NCBI RefSeq assembly: GCF_000235445.1
Contig: NZ_JH378830.1
Location: 4,111-68,110 of the forward strand
DNA length: 64,000 nucleotides
Direction of reading: 5' to 3'
DNA from: Johnsonella ignava ATCC 51276
GTDB taxonomy: Bacteria; Bacillota; Clostridia; Lachnospirales; Lachnospiraceae
A program made the translations under genes and the position numbers. Under the pieces are notes generated by a model. The model was not told where the DNA came from and did not search any database. It was given only the letters and a program-made list of their open reading frames with translations. This document shows positions 35,549-45,481 of the stretch, one piece after another (the stretch's first letter is position 1; the number at the start of each line of letters is the position of its first letter).

Positions 35549-35564
35549 TGTTGTAATAACAACA
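35549..35564. promoter_or_regulatory. Palindrome between Crp/Fnr gene and cupin gene
   Basis: TGTTGT and ACAACA are exact complements separated by AATA. Position (37 bases upstream of the regulator, about 100 upstream of the cupin) and the TTGT..ACAA form fit a Crp/Fnr-family operator. Confidence 0.55.
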
Positions 35565-35663
35565 GACTTTATTACTGTATTATAGTATAATAAACCCGTA
35601 AAAACAAGCACAATAACAATAATAACAACAAAAAGTAAATAAATCCGCTGAAAGGAGTCAGTT

Positions 35664-35996
35664 ATGAACAATAAACTAAAAAATGTAGAACATGAAGAAA
35701 TATTTAAATTTGTAGATTTGGTTGAGCAAAAGGATGGTCAGATAGTAAGTAAAACCCTTGCACAGAATAAGGCTGTAAGTGTTACTGTATTTGCTTTTTC
35801 AAAGGGAGAGGAGATAAGCACTCATGAGTCTGACGGAGATGCACTTGTAAATGTGATTGAGGGCAGGGGCAAATTTACCATTGACGGCAAGGAGTATATA
35901 CTTAATGCCGGAGAAAGTATAGTTATGCCTGCCAGAAAGCCACATGCAGTATATGGTGAGGAGAATTTTAAATTTATACTTACTGTAATTTTTTAA
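35664..35996 (+). CDS. Cupin-domain protein
   Basis: A 110-residue single cupin barrel. Metal-binding motif 1 appears as STHESDGDALVNVIEG and motif 2 as LNAGESIVMPARKPHAV, with three His/Glu ligands. Such small cupins bind a metal or small ligand; the substrate is unknown. AAAGGAG lies 8 bases before the ATG. It is divergent from a Crp/Fnr-type regulator, likely its controller. Confidence 0.88.
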   Translation: MNNKLKNVEHEEIFKFVDLVEQKDGQIVSKTLAQNKAVSVTVFAFSKGEEISTHESDGDALVNVIEGRGKFTIDGKEYILNAGESIVMPARKPHAVYGEENFKFILTVIF

Positions 35997-36096
35997 CATA
36001 GGTCTGTAAATAAGGTGGTATTTTTATTTCAAAGATAAATTCAGAATTTACTGACCTGTTGATTTTATAAATTATTTATTTTAAGAGGAGATTTTT

Positions 36097-36711
36097 ATGA
36101 GCGGTTTTTTAGGACCAATACATATCTGGTTGTATAATAAGATAAAATTTCAGGATGGTCTTACAAAACTTTTTATATCACTTGCTGATGAAAAAAGTTA
36201 TAGTGTGGAATCATTAAAGGAGATAGATAAATTATGCGGAAGCTTACAGGAAGGAGAGCTTGTAGATCTTATAGATGGCACCAACATACATGGTTGGCTT
36301 CAGGAAAGGCTTTCGCTTGTTGAGACAAGACTCGCTTATACGGTTGGTGAGATATTAAAGGGAGGTGCCAGCAGGATTGAAGAGTTATGTAAGACCGCTT
36401 TTGAATACGGCAGGAAGTCTGCGGCTGATAAAAACATCACTCCGGCTGGAGGCTATGAGTACCTTGACAATGTACTTTTAAATGGAATGCCGTGTGATAG
36501 AGTAAATATAATTACTTCACAAGATGATACAAGTATTAGCTGGGAACAATATGAGGATATACACAGACCATATTGGGAGATGCTTTCTGTAGATGTAGAT
36601 AATTATTACCGTATAAGGCAGGCTGTTATAGGTGGGATTTTTGAGGATACGGATATTAAGTTTAATGTGCTTAAAAATCAAAATTACAGACTGGAATATA
36701 AAAATATTTAA
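36097..36711 (+). CDS. Conserved hypothetical protein
   Basis: A 204-residue soluble protein starting MSGFLGPIHIWLYNKI. It is helix-rich in the first 110 residues and contains the patches AGGYEYLDNVLLNGMPCDR and WEQYEDIHRPYW. I recall similar Clostridial proteins but no function; no catalytic motif is evident. Conserved His, Cys and Trp residues would suit a metal or haem ligand, which is speculation. AGAGGAG 8 bases before the ATG is a strong ribosome binding site. It sits between the cupin and the cobalamin operon. Confidence 0.65.
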   Translation: MSGFLGPIHIWLYNKIKFQDGLTKLFISLADEKSYSVESLKEIDKLCGSLQEGELVDLIDGTNIHGWLQERLSLVETRLAYTVGEILKGGASRIEELCKTAFEYGRKSAADKNITPAGGYEYLDNVLLNGMPCDRVNIITSQDDTSISWEQYEDIHRPYWEMLSVDVDNYYRIRQAVIGGIFEDTDIKFNVLKNQNYRLEYKNI

Positions 36712-36838
36712 TACTGTATATTTTTAATATATTTACATTACATAAGCTATTATATAATGATGTTTTCGCAGTCTGCCCGTGCCGGCAGAATTTGCAATTA
36801 GATTTAATTTTAAATTAAATATTTTAAGGAGATAATCC

Positions 36839-37363
36839 ATGCCGGGACTTATTCATATATATACGGGAGACGGTAAAGGAAAGACAACGGCAGCAATCGG
36901 ACTTGCTGTAAGGACAGCAGGTTCGGGAGGGAAGGTCTTATTTTCACAGTTTTTAAAAGATGGTTCTTCAAGTGAGATAAAGCTTTTAAATAAAATAGAT
37001 AACATAAATTGTATATCGTATAAGCATAAAATTAAATTCATAAAAGATATGAGCAGTGAAGAGTTCGATTCTGCATTAAAGCACAATGCCTGTTATTTTG
37101 ATAAGATTAGAGAAGAGGCTGTAAAGAATAATTACTCTCTGTTTATAATGGATGAATTTATAGAGGCTTATAATTTCGGACTGATTGACAAGGCAAAAGC
37201 CATGGAGTTTTTGGAAACAAAACCTTCATGGCTTGAAGTCGTTCTTACAGGAAGAAATGCTCCGGCAAAGATATGTAATATTGCTGACTATATAAGTGAA
37301 ATAAAGAAGATAAAGCATCCGTTTGATATAGGGGTATATGCCAGAAAAGGAATAGAATATTGA
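36839..37363 (+). CDS. cobO: Cob(I)yrinic acid a,c-diamide adenosyltransferase
   Basis: A 174-residue P-loop enzyme of the CobA/CobO/BtuR family that adds the 5'-deoxyadenosyl group to the cobalt. It opens with IHIYTGDGKGKTTAAIGLA, the family's Walker A variant, and has FIMDEFIEAYNFG as the Walker B region and VLTGRNAP near the end. AAGGAG lies 9-14 bases before the ATG. It is the first gene of the cobalamin operon; no cobalamin riboswitch was seen in the 127 bases upstream. Confidence 0.93.
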   Translation: MPGLIHIYTGDGKGKTTAAIGLAVRTAGSGGKVLFSQFLKDGSSSEIKLLNKIDNINCISYKHKIKFIKDMSSEEFDSALKHNACYFDKIREEAVKNNYSLFIMDEFIEAYNFGLIDKAKAMEFLETKPSWLEVVLTGRNAPAKICNIADYISEIKKIKHPFDIGVYARKGIEY

Positions 37364-37486
37364 ATGCTGTAAGCTTTTGATTAGACATGTATTTTTGAAA
37401 TATGTAATATAAAGCAACTGTATAATAAAATAAATAATAATCTATTATGCTTATAAAATATTATAAAATGATATAAATCAAGATAA

Positions 37487-38796
37487 ATGAATATAGATGA
37501 ATATAATGAAAAATACTCTAAGAACTCCTTAAAAGCCGGATATACAACCGGAACCTGTGCAGCAGCCGCAGCAAAGGCGGCGTTTATGATACTGGAAGGA
37601 AAGGATGTTTTAGAAGTTAGAGTATCAACTCCGGCAGGAATAGATCTTAATATACCGGTGCTTGATATTAAAGTGTATGAAAAAAGTGCTTCATGTGCGA
37701 TTCGGAAGTATTCAGGTGATGATCCCGATATAACTGACGGTATGCTTATATATGCACATGTAAGTATTAAGAATATAAATAGGGATAAAACTGTAAGAGT
37801 ATTTATAGAGGGTGGTCGGGGAATAGGAAGAATTACAAGACCGGGGCTTGAGCAGAAAGTAGGCGAGGCTGCTATAAATTCGATTCCGAGAGAGATGATT
37901 AAAAGGCATATAACTGAATGTGCCGAAAATATGAAAGTTTTTGCAGATATAGAGGTTCTTATATATGCACCATGTGGTAAGCAGATTGCAAAAAAAACTT
38001 TTAATCCGAAGCTTGGAATCGAAGGAGGGATATCAATACTTGGAACTACCGGTATGGTAACTCCAATGAGCAAAGCGGCACTTATAGATACTATTAAAGT
38101 TGAAATGAAGATGAGACTGCTGAATTCAAATATTGTAATAGGAGTTCCGGGAAATTACGGGCTTGAATTTACAAAAAAAATTATGGCATATCCGATGATA
38201 TGACTGTTGAATTCAGCAATTATATAGGTGAGGCGATTGACTGTGCCGTTGCACTTGATGCTTCAGGGCTTCTTTTGATAGGTCATATAGGAAAATTTGT
38301 AAAAGCTGCGGCAGGTATTATGAATACACATTCAAATGAAGCCGATGCGAGGGCTGAAGTGATTGCGGCACATGTATTAAAAGCAGGTATTTCTGAAAAA
38401 CAATTTTCTGAATATATATTTGATGATGCATTTATAAAAAAAAGGTATTTACTTGCACTTAAGATTCTTAATTCAAATACTACCGTTGAAGCGGTACGCC
38501 TATTAAAGGATGAGAATATGCTGGAGTCTGTGATGAATTCACTTGCAGATTCAATGTACAGTTCAATTATGTCAAGAGCACAAAAGGCGTTTTATATGCT
38601 TAGGAAAAATAAAAAAATACAATATACATATAAAGAAGAAGGTGCCGTAAATACAATAAATACACAGTCTGATATGAAAATGAGTATAGGTATAATTACA
38701 TTTACAAATGAGGACGGAGAGCTTGCAAGAGCAGGAAAAGCTTCGGAATTACTGAAACAGATAAAGAATGCATATAAAAGTGAAGAAATGAAATAA
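37487..38796 (+). CDS. cbiD: Cobalt-precorrin-5B C1-methyltransferase CbiD, split by a frameshift
   Basis: CbiD methylates C1 in the anaerobic cobalamin path. The first part (37487-38203, 238 codons) holds KAGYTTGTCAAAAAKAA and ends at a TGA. The second part (38200-38796) starts in another frame with MTVEFSNYIGEAIDCAV and continues LLLIGHIGKFVKAAAGIMNTHS, which is the normal CbiD C-terminal domain. Inserting one base near 38191 (CCGATGAT to CCGGATGAT) gives a continuous AYPDDMTVEFSNYIG. So either one base is missing, or the ATGA overlap lets two halves be made separately. The C-terminal 50 residues extend beyond the usual family length. Confidence 0.9.
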
Positions 38797-38853
38797 GAGC
38801 CTATTTAATAAATATATGCAAAATAGTATAAAATATCAAATTTGGAGATAAGT

Positions 38854-39537
38854 ATGGCAAAATTATATGGTGTCGGTGTAGGTCCCGGAGACCCTGAACT
38901 TATGACACTTAAGGCTGTAAATACAATAAAAAAATGCAGTGTAATAGCTTTTCCACATAGGAAAACCGCATATGAGATAGCACTTGCAGCCTGCCCTGAG
39001 ATAAAACATAAAAAGCTTGTAAGCCTTGAACTGCCTATGACAAAAAGTAAAGAGGAAATATATGCGGCACATAAAAAGGCGGCTTTTATTTTAGAAGAAT
39101 ATATTAAAAACAATGAAGATACGGCTTTTTTAACATTGGGCGATCCATGTATATATTCAACATTTATGTATATTGAAAGGATAGTATCCATGCATGGATA
39201 TGAGACACGGATAATATCAGGGGTACCGTCTTTTTGTGCTGCTTCTGCAGCTTTTAAAATATCACTTGCTGATGGAAAAAAACAGATTCATATATCGGCA
39301 GGAGATGATGATATAGACGAAGTATTAAATTATAATGGCTGTCGTATATTTATGAAGGCAGGAAAATCGCTTAAAAATATAAATGACAGAATACTTAAAG
39401 CTAAGTCCAAAGCATATGTGGCAGTAAACTGCACTATGGATAATGAAAGGTTGTATACAGATATTGCAGATATAATAAAGACGGATGGAGATATAGGATA
39501 TTTCAGTCTGGTCATAGTAAAGGATGAGAAAGATTAA
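38854..39537 (+). CDS. cbiL: Precorrin-2/cobalt-factor II C20-methyltransferase
   Basis: A 227-residue SAM-dependent tetrapyrrole methylase. It opens MAKLYGVGVGPGDPELMTLKA, has FLTLGDPCIYSTFMYI and IISGVPSFCAASA, the signatures of CbiL/CobI. It adds a methyl at C20 early in the corrin pathway. The ATG at 38854 has GGAGA 9 bases upstream; the in-frame codon at 38842 does not. It sits between cbiD and cbiH, all on one strand. Confidence 0.93.
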   Translation: MAKLYGVGVGPGDPELMTLKAVNTIKKCSVIAFPHRKTAYEIALAACPEIKHKKLVSLELPMTKSKEEIYAAHKKAAFILEEYIKNNEDTAFLTLGDPCIYSTFMYIERIVSMHGYETRIISGVPSFCAASAAFKISLADGKKQIHISAGDDDIDEVLNYNGCRIFMKAGKSLKNINDRILKAKSKAYVAVNCTMDNERLYTDIADIIKTDGDIGYFSLVIVKDEKD

Positions 39538-39599
39538 AACCTGTAACCGTTCTGTATTAAATTGATTTTAAAAATCTTATTTTAAGGAAAATTTATATT

Positions 39600-40337
39600 A
39601 TGAATACGGTTTATATTGTCGGGATAGGTCCCGGAGAATATAAAAAGATGACAATTGAAGCGGTTGATATATTAAAAAAATGTGATATTATAGTAGGATA
39701 TACTGTATATATACAGTTGCTTATGCCCTATTTTCCACAAAAGACATATATTGATACACCTATGAAAAAAGAGGAAGAAAGATGCAGACTGGCATTTCAA
39801 ACTGCACAAAAAGGACATGATGTGGCACTTGTTTGTTCAGGAGATGCAGGTGTATACGGTCTTGCAGGACTTATGATTTTGCTTGAAAAAGAATATCCGG
39901 GATGTCGCACGGAAGTGGTGGCAGGTGTAAGTTCAATGCTTTCAGGTGCTGCCGTGCTGGGTGCACCGCTTATACATGATTTTGCAGTTATAAGTTTAAG
40001 CGATTTGCTTACACCTTGGGAAAAAATAGAAAAGAGATTATTATATGCTGCAGAGGCGGATTTTGTAATATGTATATATAATCCTTCAAGTAAAAAAAGA
40101 GCTGATTATCTGCAAAAAGCATGTGATATTATTTTAAATAAAAGATCTGAAACTACTGAATGTGCAGTGGTAAGAAACATAGGAAGGCAGGGTGAAGAAA
40201 GTGTATGTATGACATTAAAGTGCTTAAGAGAATATAGGGCGGATATGTTCTGCACTGTATTTATAGGCAGTTCAATGACAAAAAGGATTGGAGAAAGGCT
40301 TGTAACGCCACGTGGTTATAATATTGAAAAGTTTTGA
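39600..40337 (+). CDS. cbiH: Precorrin-3B/cobalt-factor III C17-methyltransferase
   Basis: A 245-residue methylase responsible for ring contraction in the anaerobic route. It has VYIVGIGPGEYKKMTIEA, the loop CSGDAGVYGLAG and VAGVSSMLSGAAVLGAPL, plus the CbiH-type 'FVICIYNPSSKKRADYLQKA'. It is single-domain: unlike in some Clostridia, CbiG is not fused to it, and no cbiG is seen elsewhere in the window. AAGGAA 12-17 bases upstream is the likely ribosome binding site. Confidence 0.94.
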   Translation: MNTVYIVGIGPGEYKKMTIEAVDILKKCDIIVGYTVYIQLLMPYFPQKTYIDTPMKKEEERCRLAFQTAQKGHDVALVCSGDAGVYGLAGLMILLEKEYPGCRTEVVAGVSSMLSGAAVLGAPLIHDFAVISLSDLLTPWEKIEKRLLYAAEADFVICIYNPSSKKRADYLQKACDIILNKRSETTECAVVRNIGRQGEESVCMTLKCLREYRADMFCTVFIGSSMTKRIGERLVTPRGYNIEKF

Positions 40338-40413
40338 TTAAATACCGGAAATATATATTATATAAACTTTCGGTATATTCTAAAAATTGCGGGACGGTTT
40401 TGCGGGTACAATT

Positions 40414-42840
40414 ATGGAGAAAATACTTATATTTGGAGGCACATCAGAAGGCAGAGAGCTTGCTCTGATGTGTGAAAACAGTGAACTACCTGCTTATATC
40501 TGTGTTGCAGGAAATTATGGAAGCGGTGTTTTAGGTAATTTAAAACATGTAAAAATAATAGAGGGAAAAAAAGACAGTGCCGATATGTTAAGTCTTATTA
40601 AGGAACTTGGCATATCCGTTGTTTATGATGCGACTCATCCATATGCAGCGGTAGTATCAAAAAATATAAAATCCGCTTGTAAAAAGTCAAAAATTAAATA
40701 TTTAAGAGTCAGAAGAAAAACTGATGACTTTAATGACTGTATAGATGGTAATTCTATAAATAACACATCAGACGATATTTCAGGCAGTGTATCTGTCAGT
40801 GATTTTAGCAGCATATATTTAAATAGAAAATCTAAAAAAATATATAATAATATATTTGATTTTGCTGATGTTATAGAAGTGCCTGATATTGAAAGTGCCG
40901 TTGAATATTTAAAGGATACACAGGGCAGCATACTCATTTCAACCGGCAGTAAGGAAATATCAAAATATACGTTGCTTGATCCTAAGCGTCTCTATCCCCG
41001 TGTGCTTCCAAGTTATGAAAGTATAGAAGCGTGTACTAAGGCAGGTATTGAAAATTCACATATAATTGCAATGCAGGGACCTTTTAATACTGAACTTAAT
41101 ATAGCTATGCTTAATTTTTATAAATGCAGTTATATGGTCAGCAAACAGTCAGGAAATAGAGGGGGATTTAAAGATAAGGTCTATGCCTGTAAAAGCACAG
41201 GTACAAAGCTTATAATAATAAAAGCTCCTTCTGAAAAAGGGGGTGTAAGTATAGAAGAGGCTTTGAAAGATATAGAAATGATGAATAAAGCCTATAAAAA
41301 AAATATTTGTAAAAAAGAAAAAAATTCCGATAATAAAAGAGATTTAACGGATAGTATATATATATCAGTTAAAGCGGCAGGTATGGGCATGGGTGCTTAT
41401 GAAAATATGAGCATTGAAACTATAAGGTGTATACTTGAGGCTGATGTTATATGCGGTGCAGTGCGAATGGTCGATAATGCCTGTAAAATCAGGGGGAAAT
41501 ATAATACAGGCAGGGATTTTGATAAATTTGTTTCTTATAAAACAGATGAGATAGTAACATTTATAAAAGAAAAGATAAAATATAAAATAAAAGAAAAAAT
41601 AAAAAATAAAGAATGTAAATCGGCAGAAGAAAGAACACAGAACATACAAAATTATAATATAGAAAAGGATGTATCATATAACGATATAAATATACATAGA
41701 TATAATATAGTTATTTTAGTAAGCGGAGACAGCGGTTTTTACAGTCTTGCACAGAATTTATCAGAATATGTGTACCGTATGTTTGATGAGATGGTATTTG
41801 AATATAAAGCCGGAGAGATTGATTTAAAAACAGAATTTAATATACTGCCGGGTATATCAAGCATATCATATATGTCTGCAAAATGTATGCTTTCATGGCA
41901 TGATATGAAAATTATAAGCTTCCACGGAAAAGATGAAGATATAGTATATGAGGTAAAAAATAATTATAAGATTTTTGCACTGACATCAGGAGATAAAACA
42001 GTTTCCCGGCTTATGAGAACATTGACCGACCACGGGCTTGGCAAAGTTCTTGTATATGTAGGTGAAAGACTTTCATATGATGATGAAAAAATAACCTGTA
42101 AATATGCCTGTGAGCTTACAGAGTATAATTTTGCAAAGCTTACAAGCCTTATTATATTAAATCAGGGATTTAATAACAGGGAAAATGAAAATATTGAATC
42201 TAAAAGTGTAATATCGCTTTTCGGTATAGATGATGATAGATTTATCAGAGATAAGGTTCCTATGACAAAGGCGGAGATCAGAGCTGTATCACTTTCAAAG
42301 CTTTGTATAAAACCTGATTCAATATGTATAGATATAGGTGCAGGAACAGGCTCTGTAAGTATAGAGATGGCACTTGCCGCATATAAAGGAAAAGTATATG
42401 CCATAGAGAAAAATAAAGAAGCATGCAGACTTATAAAAGAAAATATAAAAAAATTTGATCTTGAGGACAGTACAGGTGATGAATATAGTAATTCCTGTAA
42501 TAATCCGGCTATTGAAATTATAAACTCAGAAGGATATTTTATGCTTAAAAACTTTAAAGAAAGATTTAGCACTTTAACACATGCTTTTATAGGCGGTTCT
42601 TCAGGGAAATTGAGTTTAATAGTTGATAAACTGCTTGAGATAAATAAAAATATGAGAATAGTTATAAATGCAATATCTCTGGAAACTGCTTCTGAAATAA
42701 TAACTATTTTTAAAAAATATGAAAAGGCGGGTTATAGTACACAAATAGTTCAGGTAGCTGTAACAAAAACAAAAAAGGTGGCAGGATATACTATGGCATC
42801 GGCTCTTAATCCTGTGTTTATTGGACTACTGCATAATTAA
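40414..42840 (+). CDS. cbiJ-cbiET: CbiJ-CbiE-CbiT trifunctional fusion
   Basis: An 808-residue fusion of three cobalamin enzymes. Residues 1-280: CbiJ/CobK precorrin-6A reductase (ILIFGGTSEGRELA, YDATHPYA, ISTGSKEI, QGPF). About 315-595: CbiE C5-methyltransferase (AAGMGMGAYENMS, LVSGDSGFYSL, LPGISSISYMSAK). About 605-808: CbiT C15-methyltransferase/decarboxylase (FIRDKVPMTKAEIRA, IDIGAGTGSVSIEMA). Asn/Ser- and Lys/Ile-rich inserts break the CbiJ (about 105-145) and CbiE (about 380-435) domains. CbiE-CbiT fusion is common (CobL); the added CbiJ is less so. The ATG at 40414 is chosen from homology; the Shine-Dalgarno is poor. Confidence 0.92.
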   Translation: MEKILIFGGTSEGRELALMCENSELPAYICVAGNYGSGVLGNLKHVKIIEGKKDSADMLSLIKELGISVVYDATHPYAAVVSKNIKSACKKSKIKYLRVRRKTDDFNDCIDGNSINNTSDDISGSVSVSDFSSIYLNRKSKKIYNNIFDFADVIEVPDIESAVEYLKDTQGSILISTGSKEISKYTLLDPKRLYPRVLPSYESIEACTKAGIENSHIIAMQGPFNTELNIAMLNFYKCSYMVSKQSGNRGGFKDKVYACKSTGTKLIIIKAPSEKGGVSIEEALKDIEMMNKAYKKNICKKEKNSDNKRDLTDSIYISVKAAGMGMGAYENMSIETIRCILEADVICGAVRMVDNACKIRGKYNTGRDFDKFVSYKTDEIVTFIKEKIKYKIKEKIKNKECKSAEERTQNIQNYNIEKDVSYNDINIHRYNIVILVSGDSGFYSLAQNLSEYVYRMFDEMVFEYKAGEIDLKTEFNILPGISSISYMSAKCMLSWHDMKIISFHGKDEDIVYEVKNNYKIFALTSGDKTVSRLMRTLTDHGLGKVLVYVGERLSYDDEKITCKYACELTEYNFAKLTSLIILNQGFNNRENENIESKSVISLFGIDDDRFIRDKVPMTKAEIRAVSLSKLCIKPDSICIDIGAGTGSVSIEMALAAYKGKVYAIEKNKEACRLIKENIKKFDLEDSTGDEYSNSCNNPAIEIINSEGYFMLKNFKERFSTLTHAFIGGSSGKLSLIVDKLLEINKNMRIVINAISLETASEIITIFKKYEKAGYSTQIVQVAVTKTKKVAGYTMASALNPVFIGLLHN

Positions 42841-42862
42841 ATTTTTAAATTGAGGAGAATGT

Positions 42863-44365
42863 ATGTCGGGAGGTGTTATGATTACCGCAACAGGTTCAAA
42901 TCATGGCAAGACTATTATAACTTTTGGACTTATAGCGGCGATGAAAAGAAAGGGATTTAAGATAAGAAGCTTTAAGACGGGACCTGACTATATAGATCCT
43001 CTTTATCATGAGAAAATAAGCAAAGTAGAATGTATAAATCTTGATCCTTTTTTTGTTGGCGAATATATAGATGAGAATTCATGCACAATAAAAGAAATAT
43101 TTAAAAGATATACGCAAAATTTCGACTGTGCAGTTACTGAAGGTGCTATGGGATATTTTTCAGGCATATATCTTCAGGAACCAAGAGCAAGTGCATATAG
43201 TGTGGCATGTATTATAAAACCTTATGTTATAATTGTAATTGATAAAAATGAACTGTATGAAAAGGGTGCAGGTATAATTAATGAATACATAGAAAAATAT
43301 ATTAAAAGAGGTGAAAGCTCATATATAAAAGGGTTTATTTTAAATAAAATACAGCATGATGAATACAATAAATTTAAATATAAAATTAAAAAAGCTTCCG
43401 GCTTGAAGCCGCTCGGGTATATCCCCTATATCAGCGATTTTGAGATTCCAAGCCGGCATCTGGGACTTTATATGCCTGATGATACCGAAGTTAGTGAAAG
43501 TATATATAAAATAGTATGCAGGCTTGCGGATATTATGGAAAAAAGTATTAATCTGGAGTATATTATAAAGGCTGCTATTTTAAATAAATCCTTAAATAAT
43601 GTTAATTTAAATAATATAGAATCATTAAACAATGTCGCTTTAGACAATATAAAACCTTTAAGTACCGCCGTTTTAAATCATATAAAAGAGCCTGAGACTG
43701 CTGAATCATCAAAAAATATAAACTTATTAAAACGTGAGGATCTGAAGGTTAGGCTTGCATTTGCCTATGATAAGGCTTTTTTATTTATTTATAAAGAAAA
43801 TATAAGGATACTTGAGGAAAACGGTTTTGATATAGTTTATTTCAGTCCTTTAAGTGATGACGGACTGCCGGAAAATATTGACTGTATATGGATTCCGGGA
43901 GGCTATCCTGAAAGATATGCCAAAGAATTGTCTGAGAATAAAAAAATGATTAATTCAATAAAGAAAGCTTATGCCGACGGCATAAATATAGTAGCTGAAT
44001 GTGGCGGTTTTATGTATCTTCATGAAAAACTTGAGGATGAAAACGGGAGCTTTTATCCCTGTATAGGGATTATAAAAGGAAATGCCGTAAATAAAAGAAA
44101 GCTTGTAAGATTCGGATATATAGAAGTATGTGCAGATAAAGATACATTGCTTTTAAAAAAGACGGAAAAATGCAGATCACATGAGTTTCATTACTGGGAC
44201 AGTGATAATACTGAGTATTCATGCAGTGCAGTTAAGGCAAACGGCTCAAAATCATGGAGATGTATATATTCTTCAAAAAATATATTTGCAGGCTTTCCAC
44301 ATATATATTTAGGCAGTAATGTTAATATGGCAAAAAATCTGTATAATACAGTAAATTTTAAATAA
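42863..44365 (+). CDS. cbiA: Cobyrinate a,c-diamide synthase
   Basis: A 500-residue glutamine-dependent amidase that converts the a and c acetate side chains to amides using ATP. The N-terminal P-loop part shows ITATGSNHGKTIITFGLIAA and FKTGPDYIDPLYH; the C-terminal class-I glutaminase shows IWIPGGYPERYA and the nucleophile Cys in VAECGGFMYL. Between them an Asn/Leu-rich low-complexity linker of about 50 residues (near 235-285, repeated 'LNN-x-x-L-x-N-I') is inserted. TGAGGAG 10 bases upstream of the ATG is the ribosome binding site. Confidence 0.94.
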   Translation: MSGGVMITATGSNHGKTIITFGLIAAMKRKGFKIRSFKTGPDYIDPLYHEKISKVECINLDPFFVGEYIDENSCTIKEIFKRYTQNFDCAVTEGAMGYFSGIYLQEPRASAYSVACIIKPYVIIVIDKNELYEKGAGIINEYIEKYIKRGESSYIKGFILNKIQHDEYNKFKYKIKKASGLKPLGYIPYISDFEIPSRHLGLYMPDDTEVSESIYKIVCRLADIMEKSINLEYIIKAAILNKSLNNVNLNNIESLNNVALDNIKPLSTAVLNHIKEPETAESSKNINLLKREDLKVRLAFAYDKAFLFIYKENIRILEENGFDIVYFSPLSDDGLPENIDCIWIPGGYPERYAKELSENKKMINSIKKAYADGINIVAECGGFMYLHEKLEDENGSFYPCIGIIKGNAVNKRKLVRFGYIEVCADKDTLLLKKTEKCRSHEFHYWDSDNTEYSCSAVKANGSKSWRCIYSSKNIFAGFPHIYLGSNVNMAKNLYNTVNFK

Positions 44366-44404
44366 TAATTTAACGGATTTAATTTTTTTAAATATATAAA
44401 TAGC

Positions 44405-45481
44405 ATGAAAACTATGAATAGAGAAGTATTATTTAAACTTATAAATTCACTTAATGAAAGTGATAAGGAAATTTATAATCTTGTAAAAAAAAGATGGGAC
44501 TGTCTTGCAAAACCTTTAAACGGATTGGGAAGTTTTGAAAAACAGATTTGTGATATAGCAGCTATTAAAAAAAATACAAGAATAAAGCTTGATAAAAAAG
44601 CTGTACTTATAATGTGTGCAGACAACGGGGTAGTTGAGGAAGGTATATCACAGACCGGCAGTGAAGTTACTGCGATAGTTAGCGGTAATTTCACAAAAAA
44701 TGATGCGGCAAGTATAAATATAATAGCAGGGCAAGCCGGTGCCGATGTTATCCCTGTTGATATAGGTATAGCCGCTGATATTAATAACGATGGCTTAATA
44801 AACAGAAAGACCGCATTTGGAACCCGAAACTTTATAAAAGAGGATGCCATGTCTGAGGAAGAACTTATTAACGCCGTTTATACAGGTATTGATATGGTCA
44901 GAATGTGCTGTGATATGGGCTATGATATAATCGGCACAGGTGAGATGGGCATAGGTAATACAACTACAAGTTCGGCTGTATGTTCAGTACTTCTCGGGCT
45001 CTCTCCAAAAGACACTACCGGAGCCGGGGCAGGGCTTTCAAAAGAAGGAGTGCAGCATAAAATAAATATAATAAACAAAGGAATAGAACTTAGAAAACCC
45101 GATAAAACAGATCCGCTTGATGTCGTAAAAAAACTGGGAGGTTTTGATATTGCAGGATTGTGCGGTATATTTATAGGTGCTGCACTTTATTCAGTTCCGG
45201 CAGTGCTTGACGGTATAGTAACACTTACCGCCGCATATGCAGCCTGTATGATGAATCCTGTAATTGCAGATTATATTATAGCTTCACATATAAGCAAAGA
45301 GCCGGCTGCAGTGTATATACTTGAAAAAATAGGAAAGCGGGGCATAATAGATGCCGGCATGGGGATTGGAGAAGGGACCGGGGCAGGTATGCACTTTATG
45401 CTGCTTGATGCCGCACTTAAAGTTTATAACAGGCTGCCGGATTTTAAAGGTATAGGGATAGAGGGATATAAATGCTTTTAA
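44405..45481 (+). CDS. cobT: Nicotinate-nucleotide-dimethylbenzimidazole phosphoribosyltransferase
   Basis: A 358-residue enzyme that activates the lower ligand base for cobalamin. Signatures are CADNGVVEEGISQT, GTGEMGIGNTTTSSAV and, near the end, IIDAGMGIGEGTGAG with the catalytic Glu region. It is full length. The ATG at 44405 lacks a good Shine-Dalgarno; a second ATG at 44414 (codon 4) is also possible. Its 3' end overlaps the start of cbiB by 10 bases. Confidence 0.95.
   Translation: MKTMNREVLFKLINSLNESDKEIYNLVKKRWDCLAKPLNGLGSFEKQICDIAAIKKNTRIKLDKKAVLIMCADNGVVEEGISQTGSEVTAIVSGNFTKNDAASINIIAGQAGADVIPVDIGIAADINNDGLINRKTAFGTRNFIKEDAMSEEELINAVYTGIDMVRMCCDMGYDIIGTGEMGIGNTTTSSAVCSVLLGLSPKDTTGAGAGLSKEGVQHKINIINKGIELRKPDKTDPLDVVKKLGGFDIAGLCGIFIGAALYSVPAVLDGIVTLTAAYAACMMNPVIADYIIASHISKEPAAVYILEKIGKRGIIDAGMGIGEGTGAGMHFMLLDAALKVYNRLPDFKGIGIEGYKCF

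Noticed and set aside
36712..36838. Possible cobalamin riboswitch upstream of cobO
   Set aside because: The interval is too short and lacks the B12-box core (GCCACTG) and the long aptamer; nothing convincing was found.
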